A stretch of 64,000 bases of DNA from Udaeobacter sp025935755 (lineage in GTDB: Bacteria; Verrucomicrobiota; Verrucomicrobiia; Chthoniobacterales; UBA10450): NCBI GenBank assembly GCA_036278715.1, contig DASUKN010000006.1:1-64000 (forward strand), given 5' to 3'. The notes below the pieces were generated by a model, which saw nothing but the letters and a program-made list of their open reading frames with translations, was not told the origin of the DNA and made no database searches. Numbering within the stretch: the stretch's first letter is position 1; the number at the start of each line of letters is the position of its first letter. The position numbers and the translations under genes were made by a program. Positions 27,548 through 35,981 of this stretch are shown one piece after another.

Positions 27548-28492
27548 ATGCATTCATCACGTCGAATTCTGATCGTTTTCTTCGCGTTTCTTGCGAGCGC
27601 ATCCGTTCTGCGTTCGGTAGCGGCGGCGCAGGCGTACCTTATTGCCGACGCGCAAACCGGTTACATTTTGGAGGAGCAAAAATCGAGGGACAAGCTGCAG
27701 GTTGGTAGTCTCACAAAAATTGCCACGGCGTGCGTGGTGCTAGACTGGTCAGAGAAGAAGGGCGGCGATCTCAACGCGGCTGTGGCGATTCCGCCCGAAG
27801 CATTTCAAGGAACCACCGAAAACAACATCGGTTTTCAACCGGGCGACACCATCTCGTTGCGGGATCTTCTTTATGCGGCGCTGGTGCAATCGGACAATAT
27901 CGCTGCTGCGACGCTGGCTTATCACGTTGGTTCGGGGTTGGGAGCAGTCGAGGCAGGCGCGAGATTGACGCCCATAGACGTGTTCGTCACGCAGATGAAC
28001 GCGCTCGCGAAACAGTTGAAGATGGAACGCACGCGCTTTGTTAATCCTCACGGGATAGACTGGAAAGTTAAGCCGCTGCCGTATTCCACCGCGGAAGATA
28101 TGGGCCGGCTCACACGGTACGCGATGAGCAAGCCGAGCTTGCGCTTTTACGTCTCGCAAAAGGAACGTCAGATTTCATTCAATCGTCAGGGGCATCAGAT
28201 GAATTACGTGCTTCGCAACACGAACGAGCTCCTCGGCAGGAATGGCATCGACGGGGTGAAGACAGGCCGTTCATCGCGCGCTGGCGACTGTTTGATTTTA
28301 TATGCAAACCGTGAATCGGAAGTTGTTCGCAACGGCCAGATGGAAACGGTTTATCCGCGTCATTTGATGGTGGTGCTTCTCGGCAGCACCAACCGGTTTG
28401 GGGAAGGTCTGGCTCTACTGCAACGCGGATGGCAGTTGTACGATCAATGGGCGGCTGCGGGGCGAATGGCGGATCCGAAAAAATTGCTCTGA
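27548..28492 (+). CDS. D-alanyl-D-alanine carboxypeptidase (peptidase S11)
   Basis: A 314-residue penicillin-binding protein of the DacA/PBP5 type with an N-terminal signal peptide (ILIVFFAFLASASVLRSVAAA). All three active-site motifs are present: SLTK (Ser54-Lys57), SDN (115-117) and KTG (238-240). The C-terminal anchoring helix of PBP5 is absent or very short. It trims the terminal D-Ala from peptidoglycan stem peptides in the periplasm. It stands alone, with about 345 bp of repeat-rich sequence upstream. Confidence 0.93.
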   Translation: MHSSRRILIVFFAFLASASVLRSVAAAQAYLIADAQTGYILEEQKSRDKLQVGSLTKIATACVVLDWSEKKGGDLNAAVAIPPEAFQGTTENNIGFQPGDTISLRDLLYAALVQSDNIAAATLAYHVGSGLGAVEAGARLTPIDVFVTQMNALAKQLKMERTRFVNPHGIDWKVKPLPYSTAEDMGRLTRYAMSKPSLRFYVSQKERQISFNRQGHQMNYVLRNTNELLGRNGIDGVKTGRSSRAGDCLILYANRESEVVRNGQMETVYPRHLMVVLLGSTNRFGEGLALLQRGWQLYDQWAAAGRMADPKKLL

Positions 28493-28678
28493 TCTAATTT
28501 AGTTCGAAAACACCCAGCGAGATGAGTCAACGAATCGGAGGGCGTGCCGATGGTCGCCTCTCTGCACACAGAACGGCAGGAGAAGGTCTAATTGAACTGC
28601 TGCCGACCCTGAGGTCCTGACGTTTATTCTCTCCCAGTCTCAACAGGAGAGGTGTGAAGAAACTGCTATGTTGCTGTT

Positions 28679-29755
28679 ATGAGATCGCGCATTGGTGTTC
28701 TAACCAGCGGTGGGGATTGTCCCGGGCTTAATGCGGTTTTGCGCGCCGTGGTGCTCGCGTCGGACAAGCTCGGCTGGGAGGTCATCGGGTTTCGCGACGG
28801 ATTTGAAGGGCTACTGCCGCCTGGCACTCACGTCATTCTCGACCGGCAGGCCGTGAACGGAATCATGGCGCTTGGCGGCACGATTCTTGGAACAACTAAT
28901 CGCGGACATTTTGTTGCGAAAGTAGGCGCGGGCGCTCGCACCATCGTTCCCGCAAAGATCATCGCAGACGCGAAAAAGATTCTGGAAGACCTCGGCGTTC
29001 GGGCGCTGATCATTATTGGTGGAGACGGCTCACTGGTCACCGCGCAGCAATTGCAGGAAGCGGGCATCAATTGCATCGGGGTCCCGAAAACGATCGACAA
29101 CGATCTTGAAGCGACGGCGACTACTTTCGGTTTCGATTCTGCGGTTAATGTAGTGGTCGACGCGCTTGACCGGTTGCACACCACCGCAACCAGCCATCGC
29201 CGTGTCATTGTGGTCGAAGTGATGGGACGGCATGCGGGCTGGATCGCGTTGCAAGGAGGCATCGCCGGTGGCGCGGATATCATTTTGATTCCGGAGATCC
29301 CGTTCGATAACGAAAAGATCGCGAGCGTGATCAACTCACGCGAAGCAGCCGGTTACCTTGGAACGGTGGTTGTCGCTGCAGAAGGGGCGCGCCCGAAACA
29401 TGGCGAACAAGTGAAACGCGACGTCGAAGGCGGTGAGTTTCGCTTGGGCGGTATTGGCGAGATCGTTGCGCGTGAGATCGTAATGCGCACAGGAAAAGAA
29501 ACGCGCTGTTGTGTTCTCGGGCACCTCCAGCGTGGAGGCGCACCGACGACTTTGGACCGCATTCTTGCAACGCGTTTCGGAGTAAAAGCCGTCCAGTTAG
29601 CAAACGAGGGACATTTCGGATCGATGGTGAGTTACCAGAACTATCAGGTGCGTCACGTGCCAATCGCCGACGCAGTGAATCGGCTGAAGCTTGTTCCGCC
29701 TAACGGAGAGTTGGTGCAAACCGCGCGCGATGTCGATATTTCCTTCGGTGACTGA
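28679..29755 (+). CDS. 6-phosphofructokinase
   Basis: A 358-residue PFK. The nucleotide loop is LTSGGDCPGLNAVLRA, the donor-site motif is GGDGS (114-118), the substrate loop is PKTIDND (136-142), and MGRHAGW and GHLQRGG-like (LGHLQRGGAPT) segments follow. GGDGS has the Gly typical of ATP-dependent enzymes where PPi enzymes have Asp, while PKTIDND has the Lys seen in PPi-type and group III ATP enzymes. The best reading is an ATP-dependent group III PFK. It phosphorylates fructose 6-phosphate in glycolysis. Confidence 0.92.
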   Translation: MRSRIGVLTSGGDCPGLNAVLRAVVLASDKLGWEVIGFRDGFEGLLPPGTHVILDRQAVNGIMALGGTILGTTNRGHFVAKVGAGARTIVPAKIIADAKKILEDLGVRALIIIGGDGSLVTAQQLQEAGINCIGVPKTIDNDLEATATTFGFDSAVNVVVDALDRLHTTATSHRRVIVVEVMGRHAGWIALQGGIAGGADIILIPEIPFDNEKIASVINSREAAGYLGTVVVAAEGARPKHGEQVKRDVEGGEFRLGGIGEIVAREIVMRTGKETRCCVLGHLQRGGAPTTLDRILATRFGVKAVQLANEGHFGSMVSYQNYQVRHVPIADAVNRLKLVPPNGELVQTARDVDISFGD

Positions 29756-29817
29756 GTTGGTTTTGTGAGAGAAGAAAACGCTCAACGACTAAAGTCCAAT
29801 TTCCAACGCAGACTGCC

Positions 29818-30741
29818 TTGAACACGCCGACACAAAGCACCAACTCGGTGCTGATGATTCGCCCCAGCCGGTTTTATCCGAATCCGGAAACGGCCGCAGA
29901 CAATGCCTTCCAGCAGAATGCCGATTGCGATCCGGACGCATTGACGTTAATGGCGAGAACGGAATTCGATGCGGCCGTTGGGACGTTGCGTGGCGCGGGG
30001 ATAGACGTGCATGTGTTTGACGACACAGCCGAGCCGGAGAAACCGGACGCGGTTTTCCCTAACAACTGGATTTCAACACATGATGATGGGCGTGTCGCGC
30101 TATTCCCGATGTATTCGGCCCTGCGGCGCCGCGAGCGTCGCCAGGACATCGTCGACGAACTGCGTAAGCAATTTCGAATTATCGAGGTGGTCGATTACTC
30201 GGCGTTCGAGCGTGAAGGTTGCTGCCTGGAAGGCACGGGAAGTCTGGTGCTCGATCATCTGAACAGGATCGCATACGTGTCGCTTTCGAATCGCTCGAAT
30301 CCGAAGGTTATCCAACGCTTTGCCGATGATTTTCGATACGAGCCGGTGACCTTCACCAGTATCAGTTCCAATGGTCAGCCCATCTATCATACCAACGTGA
30401 TGATGTGTATCGGGACGGCGTTTGCGATGGTCGGATTGGCGATGATTCCGAACAAGGCCGAGCGCCAACAGGTGCAAGAGCGCCTCGAGAAGACCGGAAG
30501 AGAGATCGTGGAACTGACGCCAGATCAGATCGCGAACTTCGCAGGCAACGCTATCGAACTGCACAATAAAAACGGTGACAAACTGCTGGTGCTTTCCAGT
30601 CGCGCTGAGCGCGCATTGACAGAGGACCAGCGAAAAAGATTGAGCCACTACGCACGACTTTTGCCGCTGGAACTCCCTACGATCGAATTCGCTGGCGGCA
30701 GCGCGCGCTGCATGATCGCAACGATTCACCTGCCGAGTTGA
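29818..30741 (+). CDS. Arginine deiminase-related hydrolase (CtlX-like)
   Basis: A 307-residue protein of the amidinotransferase/deiminase fold. VLMIRPSRFYPNPETAADNAFQ, DAVFPNNWISTHDDGRVALFPM, LEGTGSLVLDH, YHTNVMMCIGT and the closing GGSARCMIA with its catalytic-position Cys are typical of the citrulline-utilisation hydrolase CtlX group. The conserved part begins before the first ATG, so the TTG at 29818 is taken as the start. It probably hydrolyses a guanidino or ureido compound in the cytosol; the substrate is not established here. Confidence 0.85.
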   Translation: MNTPTQSTNSVLMIRPSRFYPNPETAADNAFQQNADCDPDALTLMARTEFDAAVGTLRGAGIDVHVFDDTAEPEKPDAVFPNNWISTHDDGRVALFPMYSALRRRERRQDIVDELRKQFRIIEVVDYSAFEREGCCLEGTGSLVLDHLNRIAYVSLSNRSNPKVIQRFADDFRYEPVTFTSISSNGQPIYHTNVMMCIGTAFAMVGLAMIPNKAERQQVQERLEKTGREIVELTPDQIANFAGNAIELHNKNGDKLLVLSSRAERALTEDQRKRLSHYARLLPLELPTIEFAGGSARCMIATIHLPS

Positions 30742-30890
30742 TTTCAGCGAGATTCGGCGACGAACATTTATGGCACGAAAGCGGCCTCCGGAGGACAGGA
30801 TAGCGGAAGCTAACCAGAAACTTGCTTGACGGAAATCGTGGATCGATTACAAAGCGATGATCGAAGTCATAACGATCGCTAAAAACCCCT

Positions 30891-31025
30891 ATGAAAACCC
30901 CAAAAAAATCAGCTAAAACAAAAACGTCCAAATCAAAGAAAGTTAAACTAAGCGATCTCACGCCGAAAAAAGATCCAAAAGGCGCATTAGCAAAGCCCAG
31001 GATTAGTGTTGTTAACTGCGGCTAG
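30891..31025 (+). CDS. Candidate RiPP precursor peptide 1
   Basis: A 44-residue ORF too short for usual gene callers. The N-terminal half is very Lys/Thr/Ser-rich (MKTPKKSAKTK), followed by KVKLSDLTPKKDPKG, which is shared almost exactly with peptide 2. The C-terminal part after KG reads ALAKPRISVVNCG, with one Ser and one Cys spaced S-x3-C. A conserved leader with a divergent Ser/Cys-containing end is the usual design of modified-peptide precursors. A LanKC-like enzyme gene converges from the opposite strand about 470 bp away. No clear ribosome site precedes the ATG. Function is inferred only. Confidence 0.6.
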   Translation: MKTPKKSAKTKTSKSKKVKLSDLTPKKDPKGALAKPRISVVNCG

Positions 31026-31200
31026 TAGTCAGAGCCGCATTTCGACATGAGCTAGCGTGCTCGCGTCGAACACAATCATGCGGACGCGAATAGCTCCGGG
31101 AAGACACTTCTCGGGGGGAAGAAACATTGCTTGACCGGAGTCGTGCGTTCATGAGAACGTCCGGTATCAAGTGCAGTAAAAACCTCAGGAAACGCAACTT

Positions 31201-31335
31201 ATGAGAACCCCAAAAAAATCACCGAAGGCAAAAACCCAAGCAGTGTCCAAATCAAAGAAGCTTAAGCTAAGCGATCTCACACCTAAGAAAGACACGAAAG
31301 GCGGAAGACCAATATACGGCTCCCGTTTGTGCTGA
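31201..31335 (+). CDS. Candidate RiPP precursor peptide 2
   Basis: A 44-residue ORF with MRTPKKSPKAK, then KLKLSDLTPKKDTKGG, then the short end RPIYGSRLC, with Ser41 and Cys44 spaced S-x2-C at the very C-terminus. A Gly-Gly sits at the leader/core junction, a common cleavage point for C39-type peptidases. AGGAA lies about 10 bp before the ATG. Codon-level similarity to peptide 1 is high in the leader and lost in the core. It is the nearer of the two to the LanKC-like gene, with stops about 156 bp apart. Translation and modification are unproven. Confidence 0.65.
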   Translation: MRTPKKSPKAKTQAVSKSKKLKLSDLTPKKDTKGGRPIYGSRLC

Positions 31336-31491
31336 TCTGGTCAACGCCGACGTTTGAGCTTGGACTGGCGCGTTCGTAGCTCGCCAAAACCTCACACGAA
31401 CCGGGTCTGGATTGACGCGACAGGGTAGAACCCAATCCCTGCTGGACTGGATAGTTGGTCTATCTAAGACTTCGCGAATATCGGGCTATCG

Positions 31492-32988
31492 TCACGGGCT
31501 TTGCCGAGGGTGGGAGAGTCCTTTCGTTTCCAGCAAGTTCTCGAAAAGTCGTTGAGTCGCGCGCGCCGATAATCGAACATTCGATTTCGCTGTTCGAAGG
31601 TTCCGAATGGTCTCAGCGATTGATCCGGGCAAATTCCGCTTCCCGATCTCGCGTTCGAAAGCAGTGCGCAACTTCGTTGGCGAGCTACTCCTCGCGAGTA
31701 ACTGCATGATGGATGTTCCCAAAGCGTACAAATCCATTGCTTCGAGATCGCGGTTTTTGCTGCGGGATTTGGGTGGGAAGTAGCCCGGGGTCATCAATCC
31801 CGCGGGTTGAGATTTGCGCAGGCGACAGGCTCCCTCGAAATCCAGTGCTCGAAGCTCATGACCTTTTTGACAATAAAAGTTGTCTGGCTTGCAATCCCGC
31901 CAGGCCCAGCCGGCGGCGTGAATGTCGGCGACTATTTGGGCCATATTCCTGGAATAATTTAGGATCCGGCGTGTTGAGATTCGCTCGCGGCTAGCGATGA
32001 CTCGTTGCAGTGACCTTCCCAGGATGCGTTCCATGACAAGGTAAAAACAGCCGTTCGCTTGAAAATTGTTGAGAATTCGGGGCACGCTCGAGAGTGCTGA
32101 CGACGTTTGTTTCAGAAAACGGGCTTCATGCTTGACGCGAGCGAAGCCATCGCGGCCGAACCAATCGGTTTCTCCATGTCGCCTCCCCTCCTTGATCACG
32201 CAAGGCTTCGGGCGGACAAAGGAATGATCCAGCGCGAGATAAACACCGCCTTTCCCTCTCTGAACAAGGGCCTCGTAATTACTATAATCCGTCTCAAGAG
32301 GGGTTAAGGCTTCACGCGTCGCTCGACAAGGCATTGCTTGAAAAGGATCGGTCAGCCAGGGTGGAACCGCGGTGCCGGGTTTGCGCAAGTCTCGCACAAG
32401 CTTGCCGTCCGACCGTAAAACTGCTGGCACCTTGTTCTTTCGAAAAATAACGTCGCGTTTCGAGAAACCGCCGTAGCGATAATAGACACAGGAGTTCCCG
32501 TGCAGCCGATTATCGTATGGAACTATCGGCGCCGCCTGGCTGGCCGTGAGGGCATGAAGTTCGCGCGCCATGACAATGGCGCTTTCTGTCGAGTTCGGAT
32601 AAATGGTTATAAATTTTCCTACCTGACTAAAGCCGTAAAAGATTCCTGCATTGAGCTTGCTTAACTCGGCAAGCGACTTCGTCGCTTTGAATAACACCTT
32701 TCGTTTCGTCAGATAAGGAGCAACCAATCGGAAGATTTCGCACGCAGATAACACGGTGGCGGAGATATGGATCTTCCAACCCTGCGACAAATCACCGCGA
32801 TTCTGCTTGCGGCTGAATCGCCACAATGATCCTCGGACGCGAACCGGTAGGTGCTTATTACAGAGGCGCTGCCATTGTCGCTCCAAGGCCTCTGAGGCGG
32901 CGGCAGCAGGCGGCGATTTCACGGCTGGAGGATTCACGGCGTCATTTTCACCAGCATTGGTTTCGATGCCCAGACAATCTGTTATCAA
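31492..32988 (-). CDS. LanKC-like lyase-kinase protein lacking the cyclase domain
   Basis: A 498-residue protein (TTG start at 32988; other starts possible). Residues about 45-215 resemble the N-terminal lyase-type domain of class III lanthipeptide synthetases (RamC/LanKC): GWKIHIS with His74, VLFKATKS with Lys101, and GFSQVGKFITIYP (119-131). Residues 230-490 are a Ser/Thr-kinase fold with a glycine-rich loop QRGKGGVYLALD, VIK (Lys266), catalytic loop WRDCKPDN (Asp365, Lys367, Asn370) and DFE in place of DFG (383-385). The sequence stops where the LanC-like cyclase would begin; typical LanKC proteins have about 850 residues. It could phosphorylate and eliminate Ser to dehydroalanine in the adjacent peptides. 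No transporter or protease is next to it. Confidence 0.75.
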   Translation of the reverse strand: MITDCLGIETNAGENDAVNPPAVKSPPAAAASEALERQWQRLCNKHLPVRVRGSLWRFSRKQNRGDLSQGWKIHISATVLSACEIFRLVAPYLTKRKVLFKATKSLAELSKLNAGIFYGFSQVGKFITIYPNSTESAIVMARELHALTASQAAPIVPYDNRLHGNSCVYYRYGGFSKRDVIFRKNKVPAVLRSDGKLVRDLRKPGTAVPPWLTDPFQAMPCRATREALTPLETDYSNYEALVQRGKGGVYLALDHSFVRPKPCVIKEGRRHGETDWFGRDGFARVKHEARFLKQTSSALSSVPRILNNFQANGCFYLVMERILGRSLQRVIASRERISTRRILNYSRNMAQIVADIHAAGWAWRDCKPDNFYCQKGHELRALDFEGACRLRKSQPAGLMTPGYFPPKSRSKNRDLEAMDLYALGTSIMQLLARSSSPTKLRTAFEREIGKRNLPGSIAETIRNLRTAKSNVRLSARATQRLFENLLETKGLSHPRQSP

Positions 32989-33107
32989 GTCTCGGCAATG
33001 ATTCGAGCACGCGCTCCTGTATCACTGCGCTCGCCTTGCGGCGCTGGGCTGTCGATCTTATCTGCTCGACGTGGCAGCCTTTAATGTGAAATGAATCAGA
33101 TTGAAAC

Positions 33108-33290
33108 ATGTCGGCCGAGACGAAGAAGAGAATTCAGCTGGAGATCGCGCATGTGTTGTTTATGGACCTCGTTGGTTATTCAAAACTTTCTGTCAGTTAA
33201 CAGCGCGCAACCGTCGATGAGCTGACACGAATAGTTCGTGAGACTGAGCCGTTTCAAAAGGCCGAGCAACCTTGCGAGCGTTGCCGGCCG
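33108..33290 (+). pseudogene. Adenylate-cyclase-domain gene remnant
   Basis: The reading frame begins MSAETKKRIQLEIAHVLFMD and continues LVGYSKLSVS, the start of a nucleotide-cyclase domain protein common in Verrucomicrobia. It is broken by TAA at 33198 where homologs usually have Glu-Gln-Arg, then resumes QRATVDELTRIVRETEPFQK before losing similarity near 33290. The catalytic core and TPR region are missing. The region 32989-33107 holds nothing recognised. Confidence 0.75.
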
Positions 33291-33338
33291 AACTTATACT
33301 TAGAGGTTCGCAACGCGAGAAATTTCAGGAGGTTGATT

Positions 33339-34478
33339 ATGCCAACGACAATTGCTGTTCCAAAAAAGAAAAGAACTCCGGCAGTGCAGGACGATTTTTT
33401 GCCGCTGGAAGGCACCGATCACATCGAGTTTTACGTCGGTAACGCCAAACAGGCTGCGCATTTTTATCAAAGCGCGCTGGGTTTTCAGCCGGTGGCTTAT
33501 AGCGGACCAGAAACGGGCGTACGAGAACGTGCCAGTTACGTGGTGCGGCAGAATAAGATCACGTTTGTCTTAACCACACCGCTTCGCGCGAAACATACAA
33601 TTTCCGATCACATCCTGAAACATGGCGACGGCGTGAAAGTGATCGCATTGAAAGTGAAGGATGCGACCTCTGCCTGGAAGGAAACCACCAAGCGTGGCGG
33701 CAAAAGTTACATGGAACCAAAAACGCTGGAAGACAAGCATGGCAAAGTGGTTTTGAGCGGGATCCATACGTACGGTGAAGTGGTCCATGCGTTTGTCGAA
33801 CGTGATGATTATACCGGGCCGTTCATGCCGACCTTTGTGAAGTGGGAACCGGTGTTCCGCGCGCCGGAAACTGGACTGCAATACGTGGATCATTGCGTCG
33901 GGAACGTCGGATGGAACCAGATGAACCCGTGGGTGAAGTTCTATGAAGAGGTGATGGGTTTCCGCAACATTCTTACTTTCGACGATAAAGATATTTCCAC
34001 TGAATACTCCGCGTTGATGAGCAAGGTCATGAGCAACGGAAATGGGTTTGTAAAATTTCCGATCAACGAGCCCGCCGAGGGCAAAAAGAAATCGCAGGTG
34101 GAGGAATACCTCGATTTTTACGATGGCGAAGGCGTGCAGCACATCGCGATGGCGACGAACAACATCATCGAAACTGTGAGCACGTTGCAAGAACGCGGGC
34201 TTGAGTTTCTAAGAGTGCCTTCGACGTATTACGACACGCTGCTCGATCGCGTGGGTCACATCGACGAGGAACTAAATGCGTTGAAGCAGTTAGGCATACT
34301 GGTCGATCGTGATAATGAAGGATATCTGCTTCAGATTTTCTCCAAGCCGGTGGAAGATCGGCCGACGTTGTTCTTCGAGATCATCCAGCGCAAAGGAGCT
34401 AAGAGCTTTGGCAAAGGTAATTTCAAGGCACTCTTCGAAGCCATCGAACGAGAACAGTCCGCGAGAGGCAATTTGTAG
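33339..34478 (+). CDS. hppD: 4-hydroxyphenylpyruvate dioxygenase
   Basis: AGGAGG upstream points to ATG 33339 (MPTTIAVPKKK), giving 379 residues. Two vicinal-oxygen-chelate domains are present. The iron ligands of the C-terminal domain are visible as His in LQYVDHCVGNV, His in EGVQHIAMATN and Glu in PTLFFEIIQRKG. The family end GKGNFKALFEAIEREQ is intact. It converts 4-hydroxyphenylpyruvate to homogentisate in tyrosine breakdown. The next enzyme, homogentisate dioxygenase, follows 180 bp downstream. Confidence 0.96.
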   Translation: MPTTIAVPKKKRTPAVQDDFLPLEGTDHIEFYVGNAKQAAHFYQSALGFQPVAYSGPETGVRERASYVVRQNKITFVLTTPLRAKHTISDHILKHGDGVKVIALKVKDATSAWKETTKRGGKSYMEPKTLEDKHGKVVLSGIHTYGEVVHAFVERDDYTGPFMPTFVKWEPVFRAPETGLQYVDHCVGNVGWNQMNPWVKFYEEVMGFRNILTFDDKDISTEYSALMSKVMSNGNGFVKFPINEPAEGKKKSQVEEYLDFYDGEGVQHIAMATNNIIETVSTLQERGLEFLRVPSTYYDTLLDRVGHIDEELNALKQLGILVDRDNEGYLLQIFSKPVEDRPTLFFEIIQRKGAKSFGKGNFKALFEAIEREQSARGNL

Positions 34479-34500
34479 AAGTGAACAATCGCAAGAATTT

Positions 34501-34628
34501 ACTCCTCACCTTAATCCTCTCCCCTTCGAGGGCAGAGGCGAACAGCAGAGATACACGCCACGATCATCCGGGCGTGGAGCGAAAAGGCTTGCCTCTCCTC
34601 TGTGTGAGGAGAGAGGAGGGTGAGGAGT
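34501..34628. repeat. Intergenic inverted repeat between hppD and hmgA
   Basis: ACTCCTCACC at 34501 and GGTGAGGAGT ending at 34628 are inverted terminal copies; the inner parts (CCTCTCCCC / GAGAGGAGG) also pair. This is a known kind of dispersed element in soil bacteria. It fills the hppD-hmgA gap. Confidence 0.7.
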
Positions 34629-34658
34629 CAGTCCGAATTCAACGGAGGTAAATAGATC

Positions 34659-35843
34659 ATGCCGTATTATCAAAAAATCGGGGAGATACCGCGCAAGCAC
34701 CACATCTGGTTCCACCGCAACGGCGCGGGACCGGGTTATAAAAACGAGGGTATCTATTACGAACACGTAGTTACAACCGAAGGTTTCAACGAAGCGTTTT
34801 CAATCATGTACCACCTGCGCCCGCCGACGCGGGTGCGGGGCGTGAAGCTTCTGAAGTGTGAAGAGCTAAAGAAGGCTACTGAGAGCCCGCTGCGACATCA
34901 TCATTTGAAAACAGCGGACATTCCGCGCAAAGGAGATCTCTATACCGGGCGGATCCCGATCCTCTTCAACCAGGACGTGATTGCGTATCGTTCGCGTCCT
35001 GAAAAGACTTACGACAAATTCGAGTATTATCGCAACGGCGGCGCGGACGAGATCATTTTTGTATTCAAAGGTGGCGGCACGCTCGAGTCCATCTTCGGTA
35101 AACAGCGATATCGCGCTGAAGATTACATTGTCATCCCGCGTGGCATCACGTACCGGCTGGTTCCGGACAAAGTGGAGGAAGAAGATTACCTGATTCTCGA
35201 ATCGGTTGGCCCGGTCCGAATCCCGCAGCGTTATCTAAATAAAGAGGGCCAGATCAAGATGGGATCGCCCTATTCCGAGCGTGATCTACACGGTCCAACC
35301 GAGCCGCTGGCGATCGATAAGGACGAAGATACGGAAATTTTGGTGAAAGACGGTCCGCGCTGGACTCAAGTGACAATGGCGCATCATCCATTCGATGTGG
35401 TCGGCTGGGATGGTTATGTTTATCCGTTCACGTTTAATGCGCAGGACTTCGAGCCGATTACCGGCACCGTCCATCAACCACCGCCAATCCATCAGACCTT
35501 TGAAATTCGCGGTTATGTTGTCTGCACGTTCGCGCCCCGGATGCTCGACACGCATCCAGAGGCCGTCAGGATCCCCTGGGTGCACGATAACGTTGAGGCG
35601 GACGAGGTTTTGTTTTATGTGCGCGGCAATTTCGGGTCGCGCCGCGGGATTGAACCGGCTTCGATCACATTGCATCCGCGAGGGATTCCACACGGGCCGC
35701 ATCCCGGTACAATCATGGCGAGTAAAAACGCAACGCGAACTGAAGAGCTGGCGGTAATGTTCGACACCCAACACACGCTCGAGCTTACCGAGCAAGCTGT
35801 TGCTCTTGACGACGCGAAGTATCCGCAGAGCTGGCTCGATTGA
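34659..35843 (+). CDS. hmgA: Homogentisate 1,2-dioxygenase
   Basis: A 394-residue cupin-type dioxygenase preceded by GGAGG near 34643. It opens MPYYQKIGEIPRKHHIWF. The iron-site region shows WVHDNVEADEVLFYVRGNF and LHPRGIPHGPHPG, matching the His-Glu-His set of the family. It opens the homogentisate ring to maleylacetoacetate in the cytosol. The later steps (isomerase, fumarylacetoacetase) are not in this window. Confidence 0.95.
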   Translation: MPYYQKIGEIPRKHHIWFHRNGAGPGYKNEGIYYEHVVTTEGFNEAFSIMYHLRPPTRVRGVKLLKCEELKKATESPLRHHHLKTADIPRKGDLYTGRIPILFNQDVIAYRSRPEKTYDKFEYYRNGGADEIIFVFKGGGTLESIFGKQRYRAEDYIVIPRGITYRLVPDKVEEEDYLILESVGPVRIPQRYLNKEGQIKMGSPYSERDLHGPTEPLAIDKDEDTEILVKDGPRWTQVTMAHHPFDVVGWDGYVYPFTFNAQDFEPITGTVHQPPPIHQTFEIRGYVVCTFAPRMLDTHPEAVRIPWVHDNVEADEVLFYVRGNFGSRRGIEPASITLHPRGIPHGPHPGTIMASKNATRTEELAVMFDTQHTLELTEQAVALDDAKYPQSWLD

Positions 35844-35849
35844 TCATGT

Positions 35850-35930
35850 TGTCATTCCGAGCGGAGTCGAGGAACCCCTCGCGTAACCTGAAGTAGTTTC
35901 CCGGGATGTCTCGACTTCGCTCGACACGAC
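35850..35930. repeat. Dispersed inverted repeat, copy at hmgA-folE gap
   Basis: The left end GTCATTCCGAGCGGAGTCGAGGAA and the right end CTCGACTTCGCTCGACACGAC are inverted near-copies. It belongs to a family also seen at 41620, 52970, 56131, 58244 and 60229. Confidence 0.75.
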
Positions 35931-35981
35931 CCGCCATTTTGTGTTGGTCCGTATCATGACATACTTTCACACGCACCAGCG

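Larger units (their letters stand above)
30821..31335 (+). repeat. Tandem duplication of a short-peptide transcription unit
   Basis: Two units about 310 bp apart each contain TTGCTTGAC (at 30823 and 31128) followed 60-70 bp later by an ATG and a 44-codon ORF. TTGACG/TTGACC may be the -35 boxes; -10 boxes are not clear. The N-terminal coding halves are nearly identical between units while the 3' ends differ. Confidence 0.7.

Noticed and set aside
31012..31197. Minus-strand frame between the two peptide genes
   Set aside because: It lies antisense to the duplicated upstream region and has no counterpart at the other copy, so it is not conserved between the duplicates.
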